Shown in pieces: positions 1-8,949 of a stretch of 64,000 nucleotides of DNA. The position numbers and the translations under genes are program-made. Below the pieces are notes generated by a model. It saw nothing but the letters and a program-made list of their open reading frames with translations, had not been told where the DNA came from and did no database searches. Position 1 is the stretch's first letter; every line of letters starts with the position of its first letter. This DNA is from Thiohalocapsa sp. PB-PSB1 (GTDB lineage: Bacteria; Pseudomonadota; Gammaproteobacteria; Chromatiales; Chromatiaceae). The DNA lies in assembly GCA_016745215.1 (NCBI GenBank), contig CP050890.1, forward strand, positions 1,054,001-1,118,000, written 5' to 3'.

Positions 1-805
1 ACTGGGGCGGCGAGCTGAACAGGGCCTTGGGGCTGTCGCGGAAGTCGGTGGAGGCAACGGCACCTGCGCCGCCGGTGACCCAGGCGTCGTTGCGGGCAAA
101 GGTGCCGAATTTCTCGATGGCGCCGACGATGCGCGGATCATCGAACGGAATGCTGTTGTCGACCCAGCCATCGTAGACCTCCGGCGGCTGAGTGCGCAGC
201 AGCAGATCCTCGACCCAGTCGGTCGCCGGCCAGCCCGTGGCGCTGCCCGAGCCAAGCCCGATGCACCAGGGGGTATAGCCTTCGCGGACGATGCGCTCCG
301 ACAGGGCCTCGAGCTCTTCCATGGTGCGCGGCACCGCATAGCCGGCGTCGGCGAAGTTCTCCGGAGAGTACCAGACCAGGGATTTTACATCGACCTTGAA
401 GAAGAAACCGAACAGCCGCTCGACGCCGTCGGGATCCGGGAAGCTGCCCAGGTCGACCCAGGAGTCACCGGCGGCATAGTGCTCGCGAATCCAGTCCGCG
501 CTGCTGGTGGCCAGCGGCGTCAGAAAGCCGCGCGCGGCCATGCCGGCGGCGAGTCCGGGCTGCGGGAACACGGCAACACTGGGTCCGGAGCCGGCCTCCA
601 TGTCGACCATGATCTGCTGCTCGAAGGCATCGGAGCCCACATAGCGCACGTCATGCCCGGAACGCTGCGCAAAGGCTTCCAACACCGCCTCGACGTGCTC
701 TTGGTCTTCGCCCAGCCAAGGGCCGAACACAGTCACCTGCTCGGCTCGGACAGCGCCGACGGCAAGCGCCAGTAAGCCGAACACTGCAAGACTGCATCGC
801 TTCAT
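1..805 (-). CDS. ABC transporter extracellular solute-binding protein (3' end off window)
   Basis: Translating the minus strand from ATG at 803-805 gives a Sec signal peptide (MKRCSLAVFGLLALAVGAVRA) followed by a mature N-terminus with the look of a family 1 periplasmic binding protein (EQVTVFGPWLGEDQEHVEAV, then a FEQQIMVDMEAGSGP stretch). The frame stays open to base 1, so about 268 residues are visible and the C-terminus is missing. These proteins bind sugars or other small solutes in the periplasm and deliver them to an ABC permease; the partner genes would lie beyond the left edge. An upstream ATG at 811-813 is followed almost at once by TGA, so 805 is the start, with GGGAG just ahead of it. 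The substrate cannot be told. It is transcribed in the same direction as bchO, 94 bp away, with no obvious functional link. Confidence 0.8.
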   Translation of the reverse strand, partial: MKRCSLAVFGLLALAVGAVRAEQVTVFGPWLGEDQEHVEAVLEAFAQRSGHDVRYVGSDAFEQQIMVDMEAGSGPSVAVFPQPGLAAGMAARGFLTPLATSSADWIREHYAAGDSWVDLGSFPDPDGVERLFGFFFKVDVKSLVWYSPENFADAGYAVPRTMEELEALSERIVREGYTPWCIGLGSGSATGWPATDWVEDLLLRTQPPEVYDGWVDNSIPFDDPRIVGAIEKFGTFARNDAWVTGGAGAVASTDFRDSPKALFSSPPQ

Positions 806-899
806 CAATTCATTTCTCCCCAACCCCGAGCCGCGCGATTTCCAGACGGGCCTTAGACTATCTAGTAATAGTGCTTGAGCATAGTGCTTGTCATCCCCG

Positions 900-1793
900 C
901 TACCCACTAGCCGCCTCTTCGAAGATCAACTCGGCGATACTCGCCGGCGATTCCTCATGGGCCAGATGTCCATAGCCGCCGACGATGCGCAGGCGGGCGT
1001 TCGGCAGCAGCGCGGTGACACGCTCGGCCTCTTCCGGTGGCACGGTCTTGTCGTTGGCGAAGGCCACCAGCAACAGGTCGGGCTGTAATTTCGGCAGTTC
1101 GCGCTGCAATGGCTCCAGATCCCAGTTGGCCATCATGTTCAATGCGGCCGCAAGGTGGCCGGGGCTTGCAATCAGCAGGCGGTAGAGATCGATCCCGGCT
1201 CGGGACAGCACTGACCCGGTGCTGTCGATCAGGCGCTGCACGCCCTTGGGATCTTTTTTAGCACCATTGGAAACAAAGCGCGGCACCAGAGAGTTGCGGG
1301 CCATCAATTTGGCCGCCGGCGAGAACCATTTTCCGGCAAAACCGCGCAATGGCAGCAAGGCGCCGCTAAGGCTGATCAGTAGGCGGGGATCGATACGGTG
1401 ATCCAAACACATGCGCGCCAGGATCGCGGCGCCGGCGGAGTGGCCAATGACGATGCCGGGCTGTACAGCGAGTGTCGACAGCAAGGCGCCGAGACCATCC
1501 GCCATGCCTTGCAGGCAGATCTGTTTGGGGTCTGGTGTGGAAGTAAAGCCGTGCCCCGGAAGATCCGGGGCGACGACGTGGTAACGCTGTGCCAACAGTG
1601 GCAGCAGTCCGCCCCAGGAATGTGTTGCCGCCGAGGTGCCGTGAACCAACAGCATGGTCGGGCCGCTGCCGGCAATTTGCACATGCCAGCGTAATCCACC
1701 AGCGTCGATGAATCGGCTCTTGTCCCGATTCGGCCAGTTCTGGCCGTCACGATCCCAGACCAGCTTGTCTTCGAGCACGCGGGCGGAGGTCAT
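900..1793 (-). CDS. bchO: Alpha/beta hydrolase BchO, magnesium chelatase accessory protein
   Basis: The 297-residue protein has an alpha/beta-hydrolase layout: LLVHGTSAATHSWGGLLP oxyanion-hole strand near residue 45, VVAPDLPGHG, nucleophile elbow GHSAGA, and a C-terminal GYGHLAHEESP His motif. BchO is a poorly understood protein encoded with the Mg-chelatase genes in purple bacteria and thought to help magnesium insertion into protoporphyrin IX. The open frame runs upstream into bchD, but ATG 1793 fits family length and lies 32 bp after the bchD stop. Order bchI-bchD-bchO on one strand, with overlap or very short gaps, indicates one transcript. Family assignment rests on context plus fold; the precise role is inferred. 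Confidence 0.88.
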   Translation of the reverse strand: MTSARVLEDKLVWDRDGQNWPNRDKSRFIDAGGLRWHVQIAGSGPTMLLVHGTSAATHSWGGLLPLLAQRYHVVAPDLPGHGFTSTPDPKQICLQGMADGLGALLSTLAVQPGIVIGHSAGAAILARMCLDHRIDPRLLISLSGALLPLRGFAGKWFSPAAKLMARNSLVPRFVSNGAKKDPKGVQRLIDSTGSVLSRAGIDLYRLLIASPGHLAAALNMMANWDLEPLQRELPKLQPDLLLVAFANDKTVPPEEAERVTALLPNARLRIVGGYGHLAHEESPASIAELIFEEAASG

Positions 1794-1825
1794 GGTCGGT
1801 TGGTTGCTCCCGGGTTCATCTGATG

Positions 1826-3712
1826 TCAAGAAACAGCCTGTACGGCATTCGACAGTGCTGCCGCGTCTGCACGCGGCAATGGCAGATAGACTGCGCCCAT
1901 CTCCTGGGCGAGCTTCTCGGCGTCGGGGCGCGGGCGCGGTGACACGTCCACCACCAGCGCCTTGAGTTCGGCAACCCGAAAGGCGCGCGCCGAGGCAATC
2001 GCATCCTCGGTGGCTTGGGCACGTCCGCCGATGCCCTCGCGGGTGACATTGGCGCGCCCATCGGTGAGCAACACTACCACCGGTGTGCCACCGCGGCGCT
2101 GCACTCCATCGGCAAGGTCCACCGCAGCATCGATGCCGCAGGCCAACGGGGTGCCGCCACCACCGGGCAAGCCGGCCAGACCGCGCTTGGCGCGCACCAA
2201 AGATCGGGTGGGCGGCAACAACAATTCGGCGCGCGGACCGCGAAAGGCGATCATCGCGACCCGATCGCGCCGCACGTAGCAATCCGCCAATAACAATTCC
2301 ACCGCGCCCTTGGCCTCCGCCAGTCGATGCAATGCGGCGGAGCCGGAGGCATCGACGACAAAGATGGTGGTGGTTTCGGAGCGCTGCTTGTAGCGGGTTA
2401 CGCGGAAGTCATCGTGGCGGACTTCGACCAGAACATCGGTACCCTTGCCGGCAGATTCGCGCTCGCTGCGCCGCAGCCGCTGCCAGGGGGCGGCGGCGCG
2501 CAGGGTCTCGATGATGCTGAGCCGGGCACCGGCGCCGGGCGCGCCGCGCCGGGTGCCGGCGGGCCGACCGCGCAATGAACCGCTTTGGCTGGCGCCTGAC
2601 TTGCCGCTGGTGCGGCTGCGGCTGCGCAAGGCGCCCATCTGCAGCATGGCGAGCAGATTGGCCGGTATCGCCGCCTCGGCAGATTCCAGCACGACATCTT
2701 CCAGCGGTTTGTCGATCTCTTGCTCCGGGCTCTGATTGTCCTGATTGTCGTCCTGATTTTCCTCCGGGGGCGGCGGTTCCTCCGGGGGTTGTTCGTCGGG
2801 TTGATCGGGCATCGGCAGACGCGTGGCGCGCGGTGCCAACACCAGGCGCGCGGCGGCGCTGACGTCCTCTACCTCCACCTGGTCGCGTTGCGCCAGCGCG
2901 GCAGCGGCACGCGCCACCCGCAACGCGGCCAGCGATGCGCGCAGGGAGTCCACGCCCAGCGCCAGTGCGGTGCCACAAATGGCTTCGAGCATCGTTTCTG
3001 GAACCTGCACTTCGGCCAGACGCTTGCCGGCGGCGAGGATGTCTTCCGGCACATAGTCGGGGGGCAGCGCGTCGCGCCAGGCGATGGCGTTGAGGTCCAA
3101 CAGCATCGCAAAACGGTCGACCAGAGTGTGGGGCAGTTGTTCCTCGTCGTTGGCGCCCTCGTCCAGCGCGATGACGCCGAAGCGGGTCGGCGTGCGTGCC
3201 GTGATGCCGTCACGCTCCACCAGCACCTCATGGTTGTCCAACGCGGCGCTCAGATGCGCCGCGGTGGAGGCCGCGACACGCTCGGCCATGGCCAGCAAAA
3301 CGACCCCACCATCGGCCTCCGCCAGCAAGCCGCGCTCGGCGATCGGCCGCCCGGCGCGCAAGGTGGCGGATAAGTCCAGACCGCCGAGCAGGCGGCCATC
3401 GGCGATATGCAACGGGATGCGCCGGAAGGGTTTGTCCGCGGGCAGCAGTTCGCGCAACAGGTCCAGCCACAGATCCCGTACCGGTCCCGGCAGAGCACGC
3501 ACCGAGATGCCGGCACTGCCGATGGGATCGACGGCGAACAGGGCAGCCGCCTGACAGGCATGCTCCCAAGGCGAGATGCGCGGCGCCGAGGACTCGGTCT
3601 GGGTTTGCCCGGCATCTGCCATTGGGCTGGAATCGACGGCAGGCTTGGATTTCGCGCCAGTTGTGCTGCTGGCCGGGGCCTCGCTGGATGTGGCGCCGTC
3701 AGCGTCGCTCAT
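1826..3712 (-). CDS. bchD: Magnesium chelatase subunit D
   Basis: A 628-residue protein with the three-part layout of BchD: an N-terminal AAA+-like region (to about residue 290) with degenerate nucleotide motifs, a proline- and acid-rich linker (DQPDEQPPEEPPPPEEN region, about 295-330), and a C-terminal von Willebrand A domain from about residue 440. The MIDAS metal site is visible as FVVDASGS, with LLTDGRANV further on. BchD forms the double-ring motor with BchI that drives Mg insertion by BchH in the first committed step of bacteriochlorophyll synthesis. Its ATG overlaps the bchI stop by 4 bp (ATGA), which points to translational coupling. No bchH is in the window. Confidence 0.95.
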   Translation of the reverse strand: MSDADGATSSEAPASSTTGAKSKPAVDSSPMADAGQTQTESSAPRISPWEHACQAAALFAVDPIGSAGISVRALPGPVRDLWLDLLRELLPADKPFRRIPLHIADGRLLGGLDLSATLRAGRPIAERGLLAEADGGVVLLAMAERVAASTAAHLSAALDNHEVLVERDGITARTPTRFGVIALDEGANDEEQLPHTLVDRFAMLLDLNAIAWRDALPPDYVPEDILAAGKRLAEVQVPETMLEAICGTALALGVDSLRASLAALRVARAAAALAQRDQVEVEDVSAAARLVLAPRATRLPMPDQPDEQPPEEPPPPEENQDDNQDNQSPEQEIDKPLEDVVLESAEAAIPANLLAMLQMGALRSRSRTSGKSGASQSGSLRGRPAGTRRGAPGAGARLSIIETLRAAAPWQRLRRSERESAGKGTDVLVEVRHDDFRVTRYKQRSETTTIFVVDASGSAALHRLAEAKGAVELLLADCYVRRDRVAMIAFRGPRAELLLPPTRSLVRAKRGLAGLPGGGGTPLACGIDAAVDLADGVQRRGGTPVVVLLTDGRANVTREGIGGRAQATEDAIASARAFRVAELKALVVDVSPRPRPDAEKLAQEMGAVYLPLPRADAAALSNAVQAVS

Positions 3713-4755
3713 GCGTCGGCCGACTCCTGGTCAAACAACTCTTCGATCGCCCGCTGGACGCGCGTGGTGGAGCCGGCATCGTCGAGCACATTGCGCCGCA
3801 ATCGATGCCGCAACGCTGGCGGCGCGACCCGTTTCAGGTGTTTGTCGCCGACGCTTGGGTCGCCCTCCAATGCGGCAAACGCGCGGGCGGCGCGGATCAA
3901 TGTCAGCTCGCCGCGCAGACCGTCGGTGCCTAGTTTCATGCAGAGTTCGGTTGCGCGCTGCAATGTCGCGTCCGGCACCTCGACCTGCGCCAGCTTGTCC
4001 TTGGCGTTCAGGATCTTACGACGGATCTTGGCGTCCTTACGCTTCCACTTGCCGATAAACGCGGACGGATCGCGCTCGAACTCGTCGCGCAGCCGTACCA
4101 CCTTCATACGGCTTTCGAGATCCTGCGGGGTGCTGACTTCGACGGACAGCCCAAAACGGTCCAGCAGCTGCGGGCGCAATTCGCCCTCCTCCGGATTGCC
4201 GCTGCCCACCAGCACGAAACGCGCCGGGTGACGCACGCTGAGACCCTCGCGTTCGACCACGTTCTCGCCGGATGCGGCCACATCCAGCAAGGCGTCGACC
4301 AGATGATCTTCCAGCAGATTGGCCTCGTCGATGTACAGGAAACCGCGGTGCGCACGAGCCAGCAGGCCGGGTTCGAAGCGTTTTTCGCCCCGGGTCAGTG
4401 CGCTTTCCAGATCCAGCGCACCGATGACGCGGTCTTCGGTGGCGCCAAGCGGCAGGTCCACGACCGGCACATTGCCCTTGCGTACCTTGAGCTTGCCATT
4501 GGACGCCTTGCACTCGCGACAGGCATCGCAGAGCGCGGTTTCGAGGGCGTCCGGATCGCAATTGTAGACACAGTTTTCCACCACGCGCATGGTCGGCAAT
4601 AATGCCGCCAGCGCACGGATGGCGGTGGACTTTCCAGTGCCGCGGTCACCAAATACCAGCACGCCGCCGATACTCTGATCGATCGCCGCGATCAGGATCG
4701 CGAGCTTCATCTCGTCTTGGGCGACAATGGCGGAGAACGGGAATGCGACCGGCAT
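3709..4755 (-). CDS. bchI: Magnesium chelatase ATPase subunit I
   Basis: A 348-residue AAA+ ATPase, the usual length for BchI. Visible motifs are Walker A GDRGTGKST near residue 36, the family hallmark around VYNCDP, Walker B GFLYIDEAN, sensor 1 LVGSGNPEEGE, and the arginine-finger/lid region (LLDRFGLSVEV, LRGELTLIRAARA). It hydrolyses ATP to power Mg chelation into protoporphyrin IX in the cytoplasm. It is the first gene of the minus-strand bchI-bchD-bchO run, so transcription should begin in the 400-bp gap upstream shared with the divergent ligase gene. Confidence 0.97.
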   Translation of the reverse strand: MPVAFPFSAIVAQDEMKLAILIAAIDQSIGGVLVFGDRGTGKSTAIRALAALLPTMRVVENCVYNCDPDALETALCDACRECKASNGKLKVRKGNVPVVDLPLGATEDRVIGALDLESALTRGEKRFEPGLLARAHRGFLYIDEANLLEDHLVDALLDVAASGENVVEREGLSVRHPARFVLVGSGNPEEGELRPQLLDRFGLSVEVSTPQDLESRMKVVRLRDEFERDPSAFIGKWKRKDAKIRRKILNAKDKLAQVEVPDATLQRATELCMKLGTDGLRGELTLIRAARAFAALEGDPSVGDKHLKRVAPPALRHRLRRNVLDDAGSTTRVQRAIEELFDQESADA

Positions 4756-5161
4756 ATGCAGAAATTCCTATCAGGCTATCAGGGTGCGATGATGTGATGA
4801 CAGGCCAGTTTGGAGACGACGCTCTGTTGCGCGTTCCGCTGCCTGCCGGACTTATGCATCCTGCCCGCGGGCTGGATGTTCGATCGATCCTTTGCCGACC
4901 TGCGGCGCCCGGGATCAGTTGGCGCGCGCGACCGAGACCGACTGTAAGGATAACCGCGGAAACTATCGCCCTTGTGTTTACAAGGTCAAGCCAAACCGCG
5001 GTTTTCATTGCGCCAGCGCAGAAGTAAGGACATCGGCAGGTGGCCAAAGCGGCCAGCCGGAACGGGAACGACCAACCGACCTTGCCCAGCATGAATATCT
5101 GTTCCAACCCAATGCTTGATGAGCTGCCAGGACATGCAGCAACCCTCACCAACGAGAAGCC
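4756..5161. promoter_or_regulatory. Divergent intergenic region upstream of bchI; short palindrome
   Basis: This 406-bp gap separates bchI (minus) from the AMP ligase (plus), so promoters for both are expected. The one clear symmetric site is CTTGT-GTTT-ACAAG at 4971-4984. The canonical CrtJ/PpsR operator (TGT, 12 bases, ACA) was looked for and not found in this form. No coding frame here looks real. Regulatory assignment is inference only. Confidence 0.3.
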
Positions 5162-6616
5162 ATGCCGACTAAAACCGCCGAGCCCGATTTTGCCGATGCC
5201 CCTTGGTCTGTCGATACTGCACCAGCACTCTGCATCGGCGAGTCTTGCTGGAGCTACGCCGAACTTCAACAGTTGGTCGCAGAACGGGTACAGACCTTGC
5301 GCCGGCTGGGTCTCGGCGACGATACAAAGCAAATTGTCAACCTTAACCCAGTGGTGGTGTGCAACGCCAGACCTGGGCTGGATCTGCTGCTGATGCAACA
5401 CGCGCTGGCGCGCATGGGCGCGGCGCTGCTGCCGGTGCGACCGGATTTGGACGCGGCAGCAGTACAGGCACTGATCCGGCAAACCGGCGCCGAATGGCGT
5501 TGGCTGCCAGGAACTGGCGTCGATGGTTTGCTGCCGACTAGCCAGGCAGCACTGGACAATGCGGCCAGCGGCATGCTGACCAATGCAACATCGGATCGAC
5601 TAGCGGTCTTGATCCAGACCAGCGGCAGCAGCGGCGCGGCCAAAGCCGTGATGCTGACAACCCGGGCAGTGCTCGCTTCCTGTGCTCTGATCAACTCGGT
5701 TCTAACACTTGGGTCAAACGACGAATGGCTCTGCTGTCTGCCGTTGCAGCATGTCAGCGGTCTGGCAATCGGCTATCGCTGCGCATTGGCCGGTGCGACA
5801 ATGCGCCTGCAGACTGGGCTGGCCGGCGGCTTCGACCTGGCAGCGGTGGCGACGGATCTGGCGCGGGGCAGGGTCACGCATCTCTCCTTGGTACCGCCGA
5901 TGCTGGAACGGCTGCTGCACGCCGGGATCGAGCCGCCGCCATCGCTGCGCGTTCTGTTACTCGGCGGGCAAGCATTGCACTCGTCGCTGGCCCGCGGCGC
6001 CGTCGAGGCCGGCTGGCCGCTGTATATCACCTACGGCATGTCCGAGACCTTTTCTCAGGTCGCCACCGCAGCCTACACGCTGACCCATGAGCCGTCGACC
6101 CGAATTGGGCCACCGCTTCCCGGTGTCGAACTGGACTGCCCTCGGTGCACATCCAGCCCGCGCGCGCTGCGCCTGCGCGGACCCATGCTGATGGCTGGCT
6201 ATGCAAATCCGGCGCGGCGGCCTGGGGATGGTTTGTGCGATGGCTGGCTGGAAACCGCCGACCTGGCCTGTCTCGATGTCGACGGCGCATTGCATGTGCA
6301 AGGCCGCGCCGACGATGTGCTGGTCATCGGCGGCATGAATATTCTACCGGCCTTGGTGGAGGAACGCCTCGCCCGGGCACCTGGCGTGCACAGCGTGGCG
6401 GTGGTCGGCCTGTCGCATCCGATCTGGGGGCAGACTCTGGCCGCCTGCTACACCGGTGACAGTGCCCGATCCGATATTGACGCCTGGTGTCGAAGGCATC
6501 TGCCAAGCGCCGAGCGACCGCGCATCTTCGTCCACTGTGCCGATTTGCCATTGCTTGCCTCGGGCAAGTTGGACCGGGGTGCATTGCTGGAACTGGCATC
6601 CAGACACGCATCCTGA
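5162..6616 (+). CDS. AMP-forming acyl-CoA ligase, MenE (o-succinylbenzoate-CoA ligase)-like
   Basis: The 484-residue protein is an ANL-superfamily adenylating enzyme: P-loop-like A3 motif LIQTSGSSGAAKAVMLT near residue 145, a CLPLQHVSGL segment, A5 motif YGMSET, A7 region GWLETADLACLDVDGALHVQGRADD (split here by wording only), and the catalytic lysine region ASGKLDRGAL at the C-terminus. The short length, HVSGL and GGMNILP stretches resemble MenE, which activates o-succinylbenzoate in menaquinone synthesis; purple sulfur bacteria often make menaquinone. No other men gene is in view, so a stand-alone acyl ligase remains possible. It is transcribed divergently from bchI. Confidence 0.7.
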   Translation: MPTKTAEPDFADAPWSVDTAPALCIGESCWSYAELQQLVAERVQTLRRLGLGDDTKQIVNLNPVVVCNARPGLDLLLMQHALARMGAALLPVRPDLDAAAVQALIRQTGAEWRWLPGTGVDGLLPTSQAALDNAASGMLTNATSDRLAVLIQTSGSSGAAKAVMLTTRAVLASCALINSVLTLGSNDEWLCCLPLQHVSGLAIGYRCALAGATMRLQTGLAGGFDLAAVATDLARGRVTHLSLVPPMLERLLHAGIEPPPSLRVLLLGGQALHSSLARGAVEAGWPLYITYGMSETFSQVATAAYTLTHEPSTRIGPPLPGVELDCPRCTSSPRALRLRGPMLMAGYANPARRPGDGLCDGWLETADLACLDVDGALHVQGRADDVLVIGGMNILPALVEERLARAPGVHSVAVVGLSHPIWGQTLAACYTGDSARSDIDAWCRRHLPSAERPRIFVHCADLPLLASGKLDRGALLELASRHAS

Positions 6617-6800
6617 TAATGGTTCTGTTGCGCTGCGGAAGATAGCAGCGCTTGCAAGCCGCGCTTTGCTCCAGGTGTCGAGGGCGAGTGTCAAGCGACG
6701 TTGACTGTTGCCGATCATGACCGCAATGAATATCCCGTCGATTTGGTGATTTAGGGCCTGCTATTGCTGTGCGCAGCGGTCACGGACAGGGCGCATACCT

Positions 6801-7382
6801 TCAGGTGGACCGCCAATAGATTCGGCGTTCGGTTACCACGGCGTTCAATGGCAGGTCCCAGGGCTTTGGTTCGATCCGATCCAGGCGTTGACATTCGTGG
6901 GCCAGACCGACCAGCAGCGGTCGCCGCCAGCATCGCCGCTGTCGCAGAAATGCGAAGCTGCGATCGTAGAATCCTCCCCCCATACCGATCCGATTGCAAT
7001 GCTCGTCGAAGCCCACCAGGGGTAAGAAGACCAGGTTCAGATTTTTTGCCGGACACAAATGACGACCACGACACATTGGCTCGAGTATGCCGAACCGATT
7101 CGGCCGCATCTGTCGATCCGGCTGGTAGCCGACGAACCACAGGCGTCCCGCCAGATACGGATGCAGCACAGGTAGATACCAGCGTCGGCCGGCAGGCCAT
7201 GTCTGATGCAGTAGAAGACTGGGATCAAGCTCGCCGTCGCTCGCGCGGTAGAGCGCGACATGGGGGGCGCCTCGCAACAGCGGCTCGCGCATCAGCAGTG
7301 CGACGGCGCGGGCGGCATGTGTACGCTGCTGCGATGCGCTCAGAGCGCGCCGGGCGGCACGCAGGCGTCGCCTTGGACTCAC
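6801..7382 (-). CDS. ygfA: 5-formyltetrahydrofolate cyclo-ligase
   Basis: The protein (193 residues from GTG 7380-7382) has the family signature NRIGMGGGFYDR and GLAHECQ, plus the basic N-terminus SPRRRLRAARRALSASQQ. It converts 5-formyl-THF to 5,10-methenyl-THF with ATP. The open frame extends to a TTG at 7505, but that part is 6S RNA sequence; the GTG start gives family length and leaves the RNA gene free. As in many gammaproteobacteria it lies just downstream of ssrS, from which its mRNA is probably produced by read-through. Confidence 0.9.
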   Translation of the reverse strand: MSPRRRLRAARRALSASQQRTHAARAVALLMREPLLRGAPHVALYRASDGELDPSLLLHQTWPAGRRWYLPVLHPYLAGRLWFVGYQPDRQMRPNRFGILEPMCRGRHLCPAKNLNLVFLPLVGFDEHCNRIGMGGGFYDRSFAFLRQRRCWRRPLLVGLAHECQRLDRIEPKPWDLPLNAVVTERRIYWRST

Positions 7383-7445
7383 TTGACGATCGGGGATTGA
7401 ATCAGGGTGATCAATTGAAAGCCCCTGCAAGGCAGGCAAGCATAG

Positions 7446-7641
7446 GGAAGGGACATCCCCCGCCTGTGCCGATGCGATCCTTCGTTCTTGAACCAAGCGG
7501 TTCAAGTGGGGACTCTCGATGGGGCTTCAGGCTTCCCGCTCGGGGCGGACATGCACAACGGCCCAGTTTGAGTGTCCCCGGGGTATGCATTAGGCTCAAG
7601 AAAATACCCAGGCCGCTGTCGCACACTGCAGGGGATGTCTT
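7446..7641 (-). ncRNA. ssrS: 6S RNA
   Basis: Between zapA and the cyclo-ligase, the canonical ssrS position, the minus strand reads GACATCCCC near its 5' end (7632-7640) and the complementary GGGGATGTC near its 3' end (7452-7460), forming the closing stem. The 3' half contains ACTTGAACCGCTTGGTTCAAG, closely matching the conserved CTTGAACC...GGTTCAAG hairpin of E. coli 6S RNA; GAAGCCTGAAGC is also conserved-like. A -10 box TATAGT lies at 7651-7656 on this strand, overlapping the zapA stop, placing the 5' end near 7641-7643. 6S RNA mimics an open promoter and sequesters sigma-70 RNA polymerase. Ends are estimates. Confidence 0.9.
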
Positions 7642-7651
7642 AGGATCGAGA

Positions 7652-7999
7652 CTATACCGATTTTCCCGCGGAGTCTACCCCAGCTGTCGGCGCATGCCCC
7701 TTGTCCTCTTCGGCCTCGCTGACCAGCGCGGCGGAAACGCGCTCCTGCAATGCCTGCAATCGGTTAACGTCGATGCCGCCCTGTCCGCCCTGCTGCATGG
7801 TTTCATACAGCAGGTTCAGCGCCGCCATCACGGCGATCCGGTCGGCGCCGATCACACGCCCGTTTTGACGCACTTCGCGCATGCGCTGGTCAAGCATGCG
7901 GGCGCAATCCATCAGGCCAGCCTGCTCTTCGCGGGAGCAGATGATTCGATAGTCCTTGTCGAGGATCTGGACCGTCACCGGCATTTGTTGCTCGTTCAT
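7652..7999 (-). CDS. zapA: Cell division protein ZapA
   Basis: A 115-residue protein with the ZapA pattern: beta-rich start (VTVQILDKDYRIICSREE), LMDCARMLDQRMREVR, the conserved IGADRIAVMAALNLLYE helix, then a coiled-coil tail. ZapA crosslinks FtsZ filaments at the division ring. Its ATG overlaps the stop of the upstream ZapB-like gene by 4 bp, so the two are coupled. The 6S RNA promoter overlaps its 3' end. Confidence 0.92.
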   Translation of the reverse strand: MNEQQMPVTVQILDKDYRIICSREEQAGLMDCARMLDQRMREVRQNGRVIGADRIAVMAALNLLYETMQQGGQGGIDVNRLQALQERVSAALVSEAEEDKGHAPTAGVDSAGKSV

Positions 8000-8205
8000 A
8001 GTTCTTCCTCCATCGATTTGAGACGTGCCACCATGGCCTCGACCTTGCTGCGCGCCAGCTCGGTCTTTTCGATCAGTTCGGCACGCTCGCTCACCAGATG
8101 CTCCCGGCTGGCACGCAGTGACATGTTTTCGTCCCTCAAACGCTCGCAGATACGGATCAAATTGTCCACCTTGCTCTCTAAGGTGTCGAGATTAAACTCA
8201 GCCAT
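7996..8205 (-). CDS. ZapB-like small coiled-coil protein (TIGR02449 type)
   Basis: From ATG 8203-8205 the product is 69 residues, nearly all heptad-patterned helix (NLDTLESKVDNLIRICERL, then LVSERAELIEKTELARSKVE), as in the small coiled-coil proteins encoded just upstream of zapA in many gammaproteobacteria. A role with ZapA/FtsZ is inferred from position and coiled-coil form. An upstream in-frame ATG at 8226 would add seven residues; the shorter start (MAEFNLDTL) fits the family better. Confidence 0.82.
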   Translation of the reverse strand: MAEFNLDTLESKVDNLIRICERLRDENMSLRASREHLVSERAELIEKTELARSKVEAMVARLKSMEEEL

Positions 8206-8333
8206 GATGAAGGCCCCACCAACCAATTTAACTCTGCACTATAGATTCGCGCTGTTTTTGGGTCAATCGCACCTTGATCAATTGATCCTTGGGCACGCCC
8301 GATCGTATGCGCGAATCCTGGTCATCGACATGC

Positions 8334-8339
8334 TATGAT
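8334..8339 (+). promoter_or_regulatory. Possible extended -10 box for the UPF0149-pepP-ubiH run
   Basis: TGCTATGAT at 8331-8339 matches an extended -10 (TGnTATAAT-like), 28 bp before the chosen ATG of the UPF0149 gene. No good -35 is visible. Prediction by eye only. Confidence 0.35.
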
Positions 8340-8367
8340 CATGGGCAATTGCCGGAGCTACAATCCA

Positions 8368-8949
8368 ATGCCATCTGCCGCCCCCGATTACGACGAACTG
8401 GGCCATGCGCTGGCGGTCAGCGAGCTGTCGCCGAGCGCCGCGGAGGCGCACGGCATCTACTGCGGCCTGCTTGCCGCGGCCGCTCCAGAACCCCTTCAGC
8501 GCTGGCTTGCCGAACTCTTGCCCACCGACGTTGCCGATGATGCAGCCAGCGCCCATTGCCGTGCTCTGCTGGAGATCCTCGCCGAGCACACCCGCGGACA
8601 ATTTGCCGACCCGGTCTCGGGCTTGGATTTGTTGCTGCCGGACGACGAGCGCAGCCTGCGCGAACGCGCTGTGGCATTGCATGATTGGACGCGCGGCTTC
8701 CTGTTCGGGCTCGCGCTGAGCGGTCTTGATACCGCACGCATGCCAGCTCAAGCGCGCGAGGCATTCGATGATTTGTTGGAAGTCACGCGCATGGATTTGA
8801 ACGATCTCGACGACGATGAAAGCAACGAACAAGCGTTCAGCGACGTGGTTGAGTTCATCCGTATCGCGTCCATACTGCTGTACGAGGAGGCGGTGATGAT
8901 AACAGACCAGCCACCAGCAGAACCAGGTGATAGGAAATGCTGTCAATGA
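8368..8949 (+). CDS. ygfB: UPF0149 (YgfB/YecA-like) family protein
   Basis: A 193-residue acidic protein with the UPF0149 pattern: an N-terminal HGIYCGLLAA motif near residue 30, DWTRGFLFGLALSG in the middle, and EAFDDLLEVTRMD...SDVVEFIRIASILLYEE toward the end. Its biochemical role in this group is not established, though YgfB of Pseudomonas is reported to affect gene expression and beta-lactam resistance. ATG 8368 is preceded by GGAG; an ATG at 8335 is also in frame but has no ribosome site. It overlaps pepP, as is usual for this block. Confidence 0.88.
   Translation: MPSAAPDYDELGHALAVSELSPSAAEAHGIYCGLLAAAAPEPLQRWLAELLPTDVADDAASAHCRALLEILAEHTRGQFADPVSGLDLLLPDDERSLRERAVALHDWTRGFLFGLALSGLDTARMPAQAREAFDDLLEVTRMDLNDLDDDESNEQAFSDVVEFIRIASILLYEEAVMITDQPPAEPGDRKCCQ

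Noticed and set aside
4646..5482. A 278-codon minus-strand frame upstream of bchI
   Set aside because: It covers the promoter gap and overlaps the ligase and bchI in another frame, with no recognisable protein.
6764..8338. A 524-codon plus-strand frame
   Set aside because: It lies antisense to the cyclo-ligase gene, 6S RNA, zapA and the zapB-like gene, all strongly supported.
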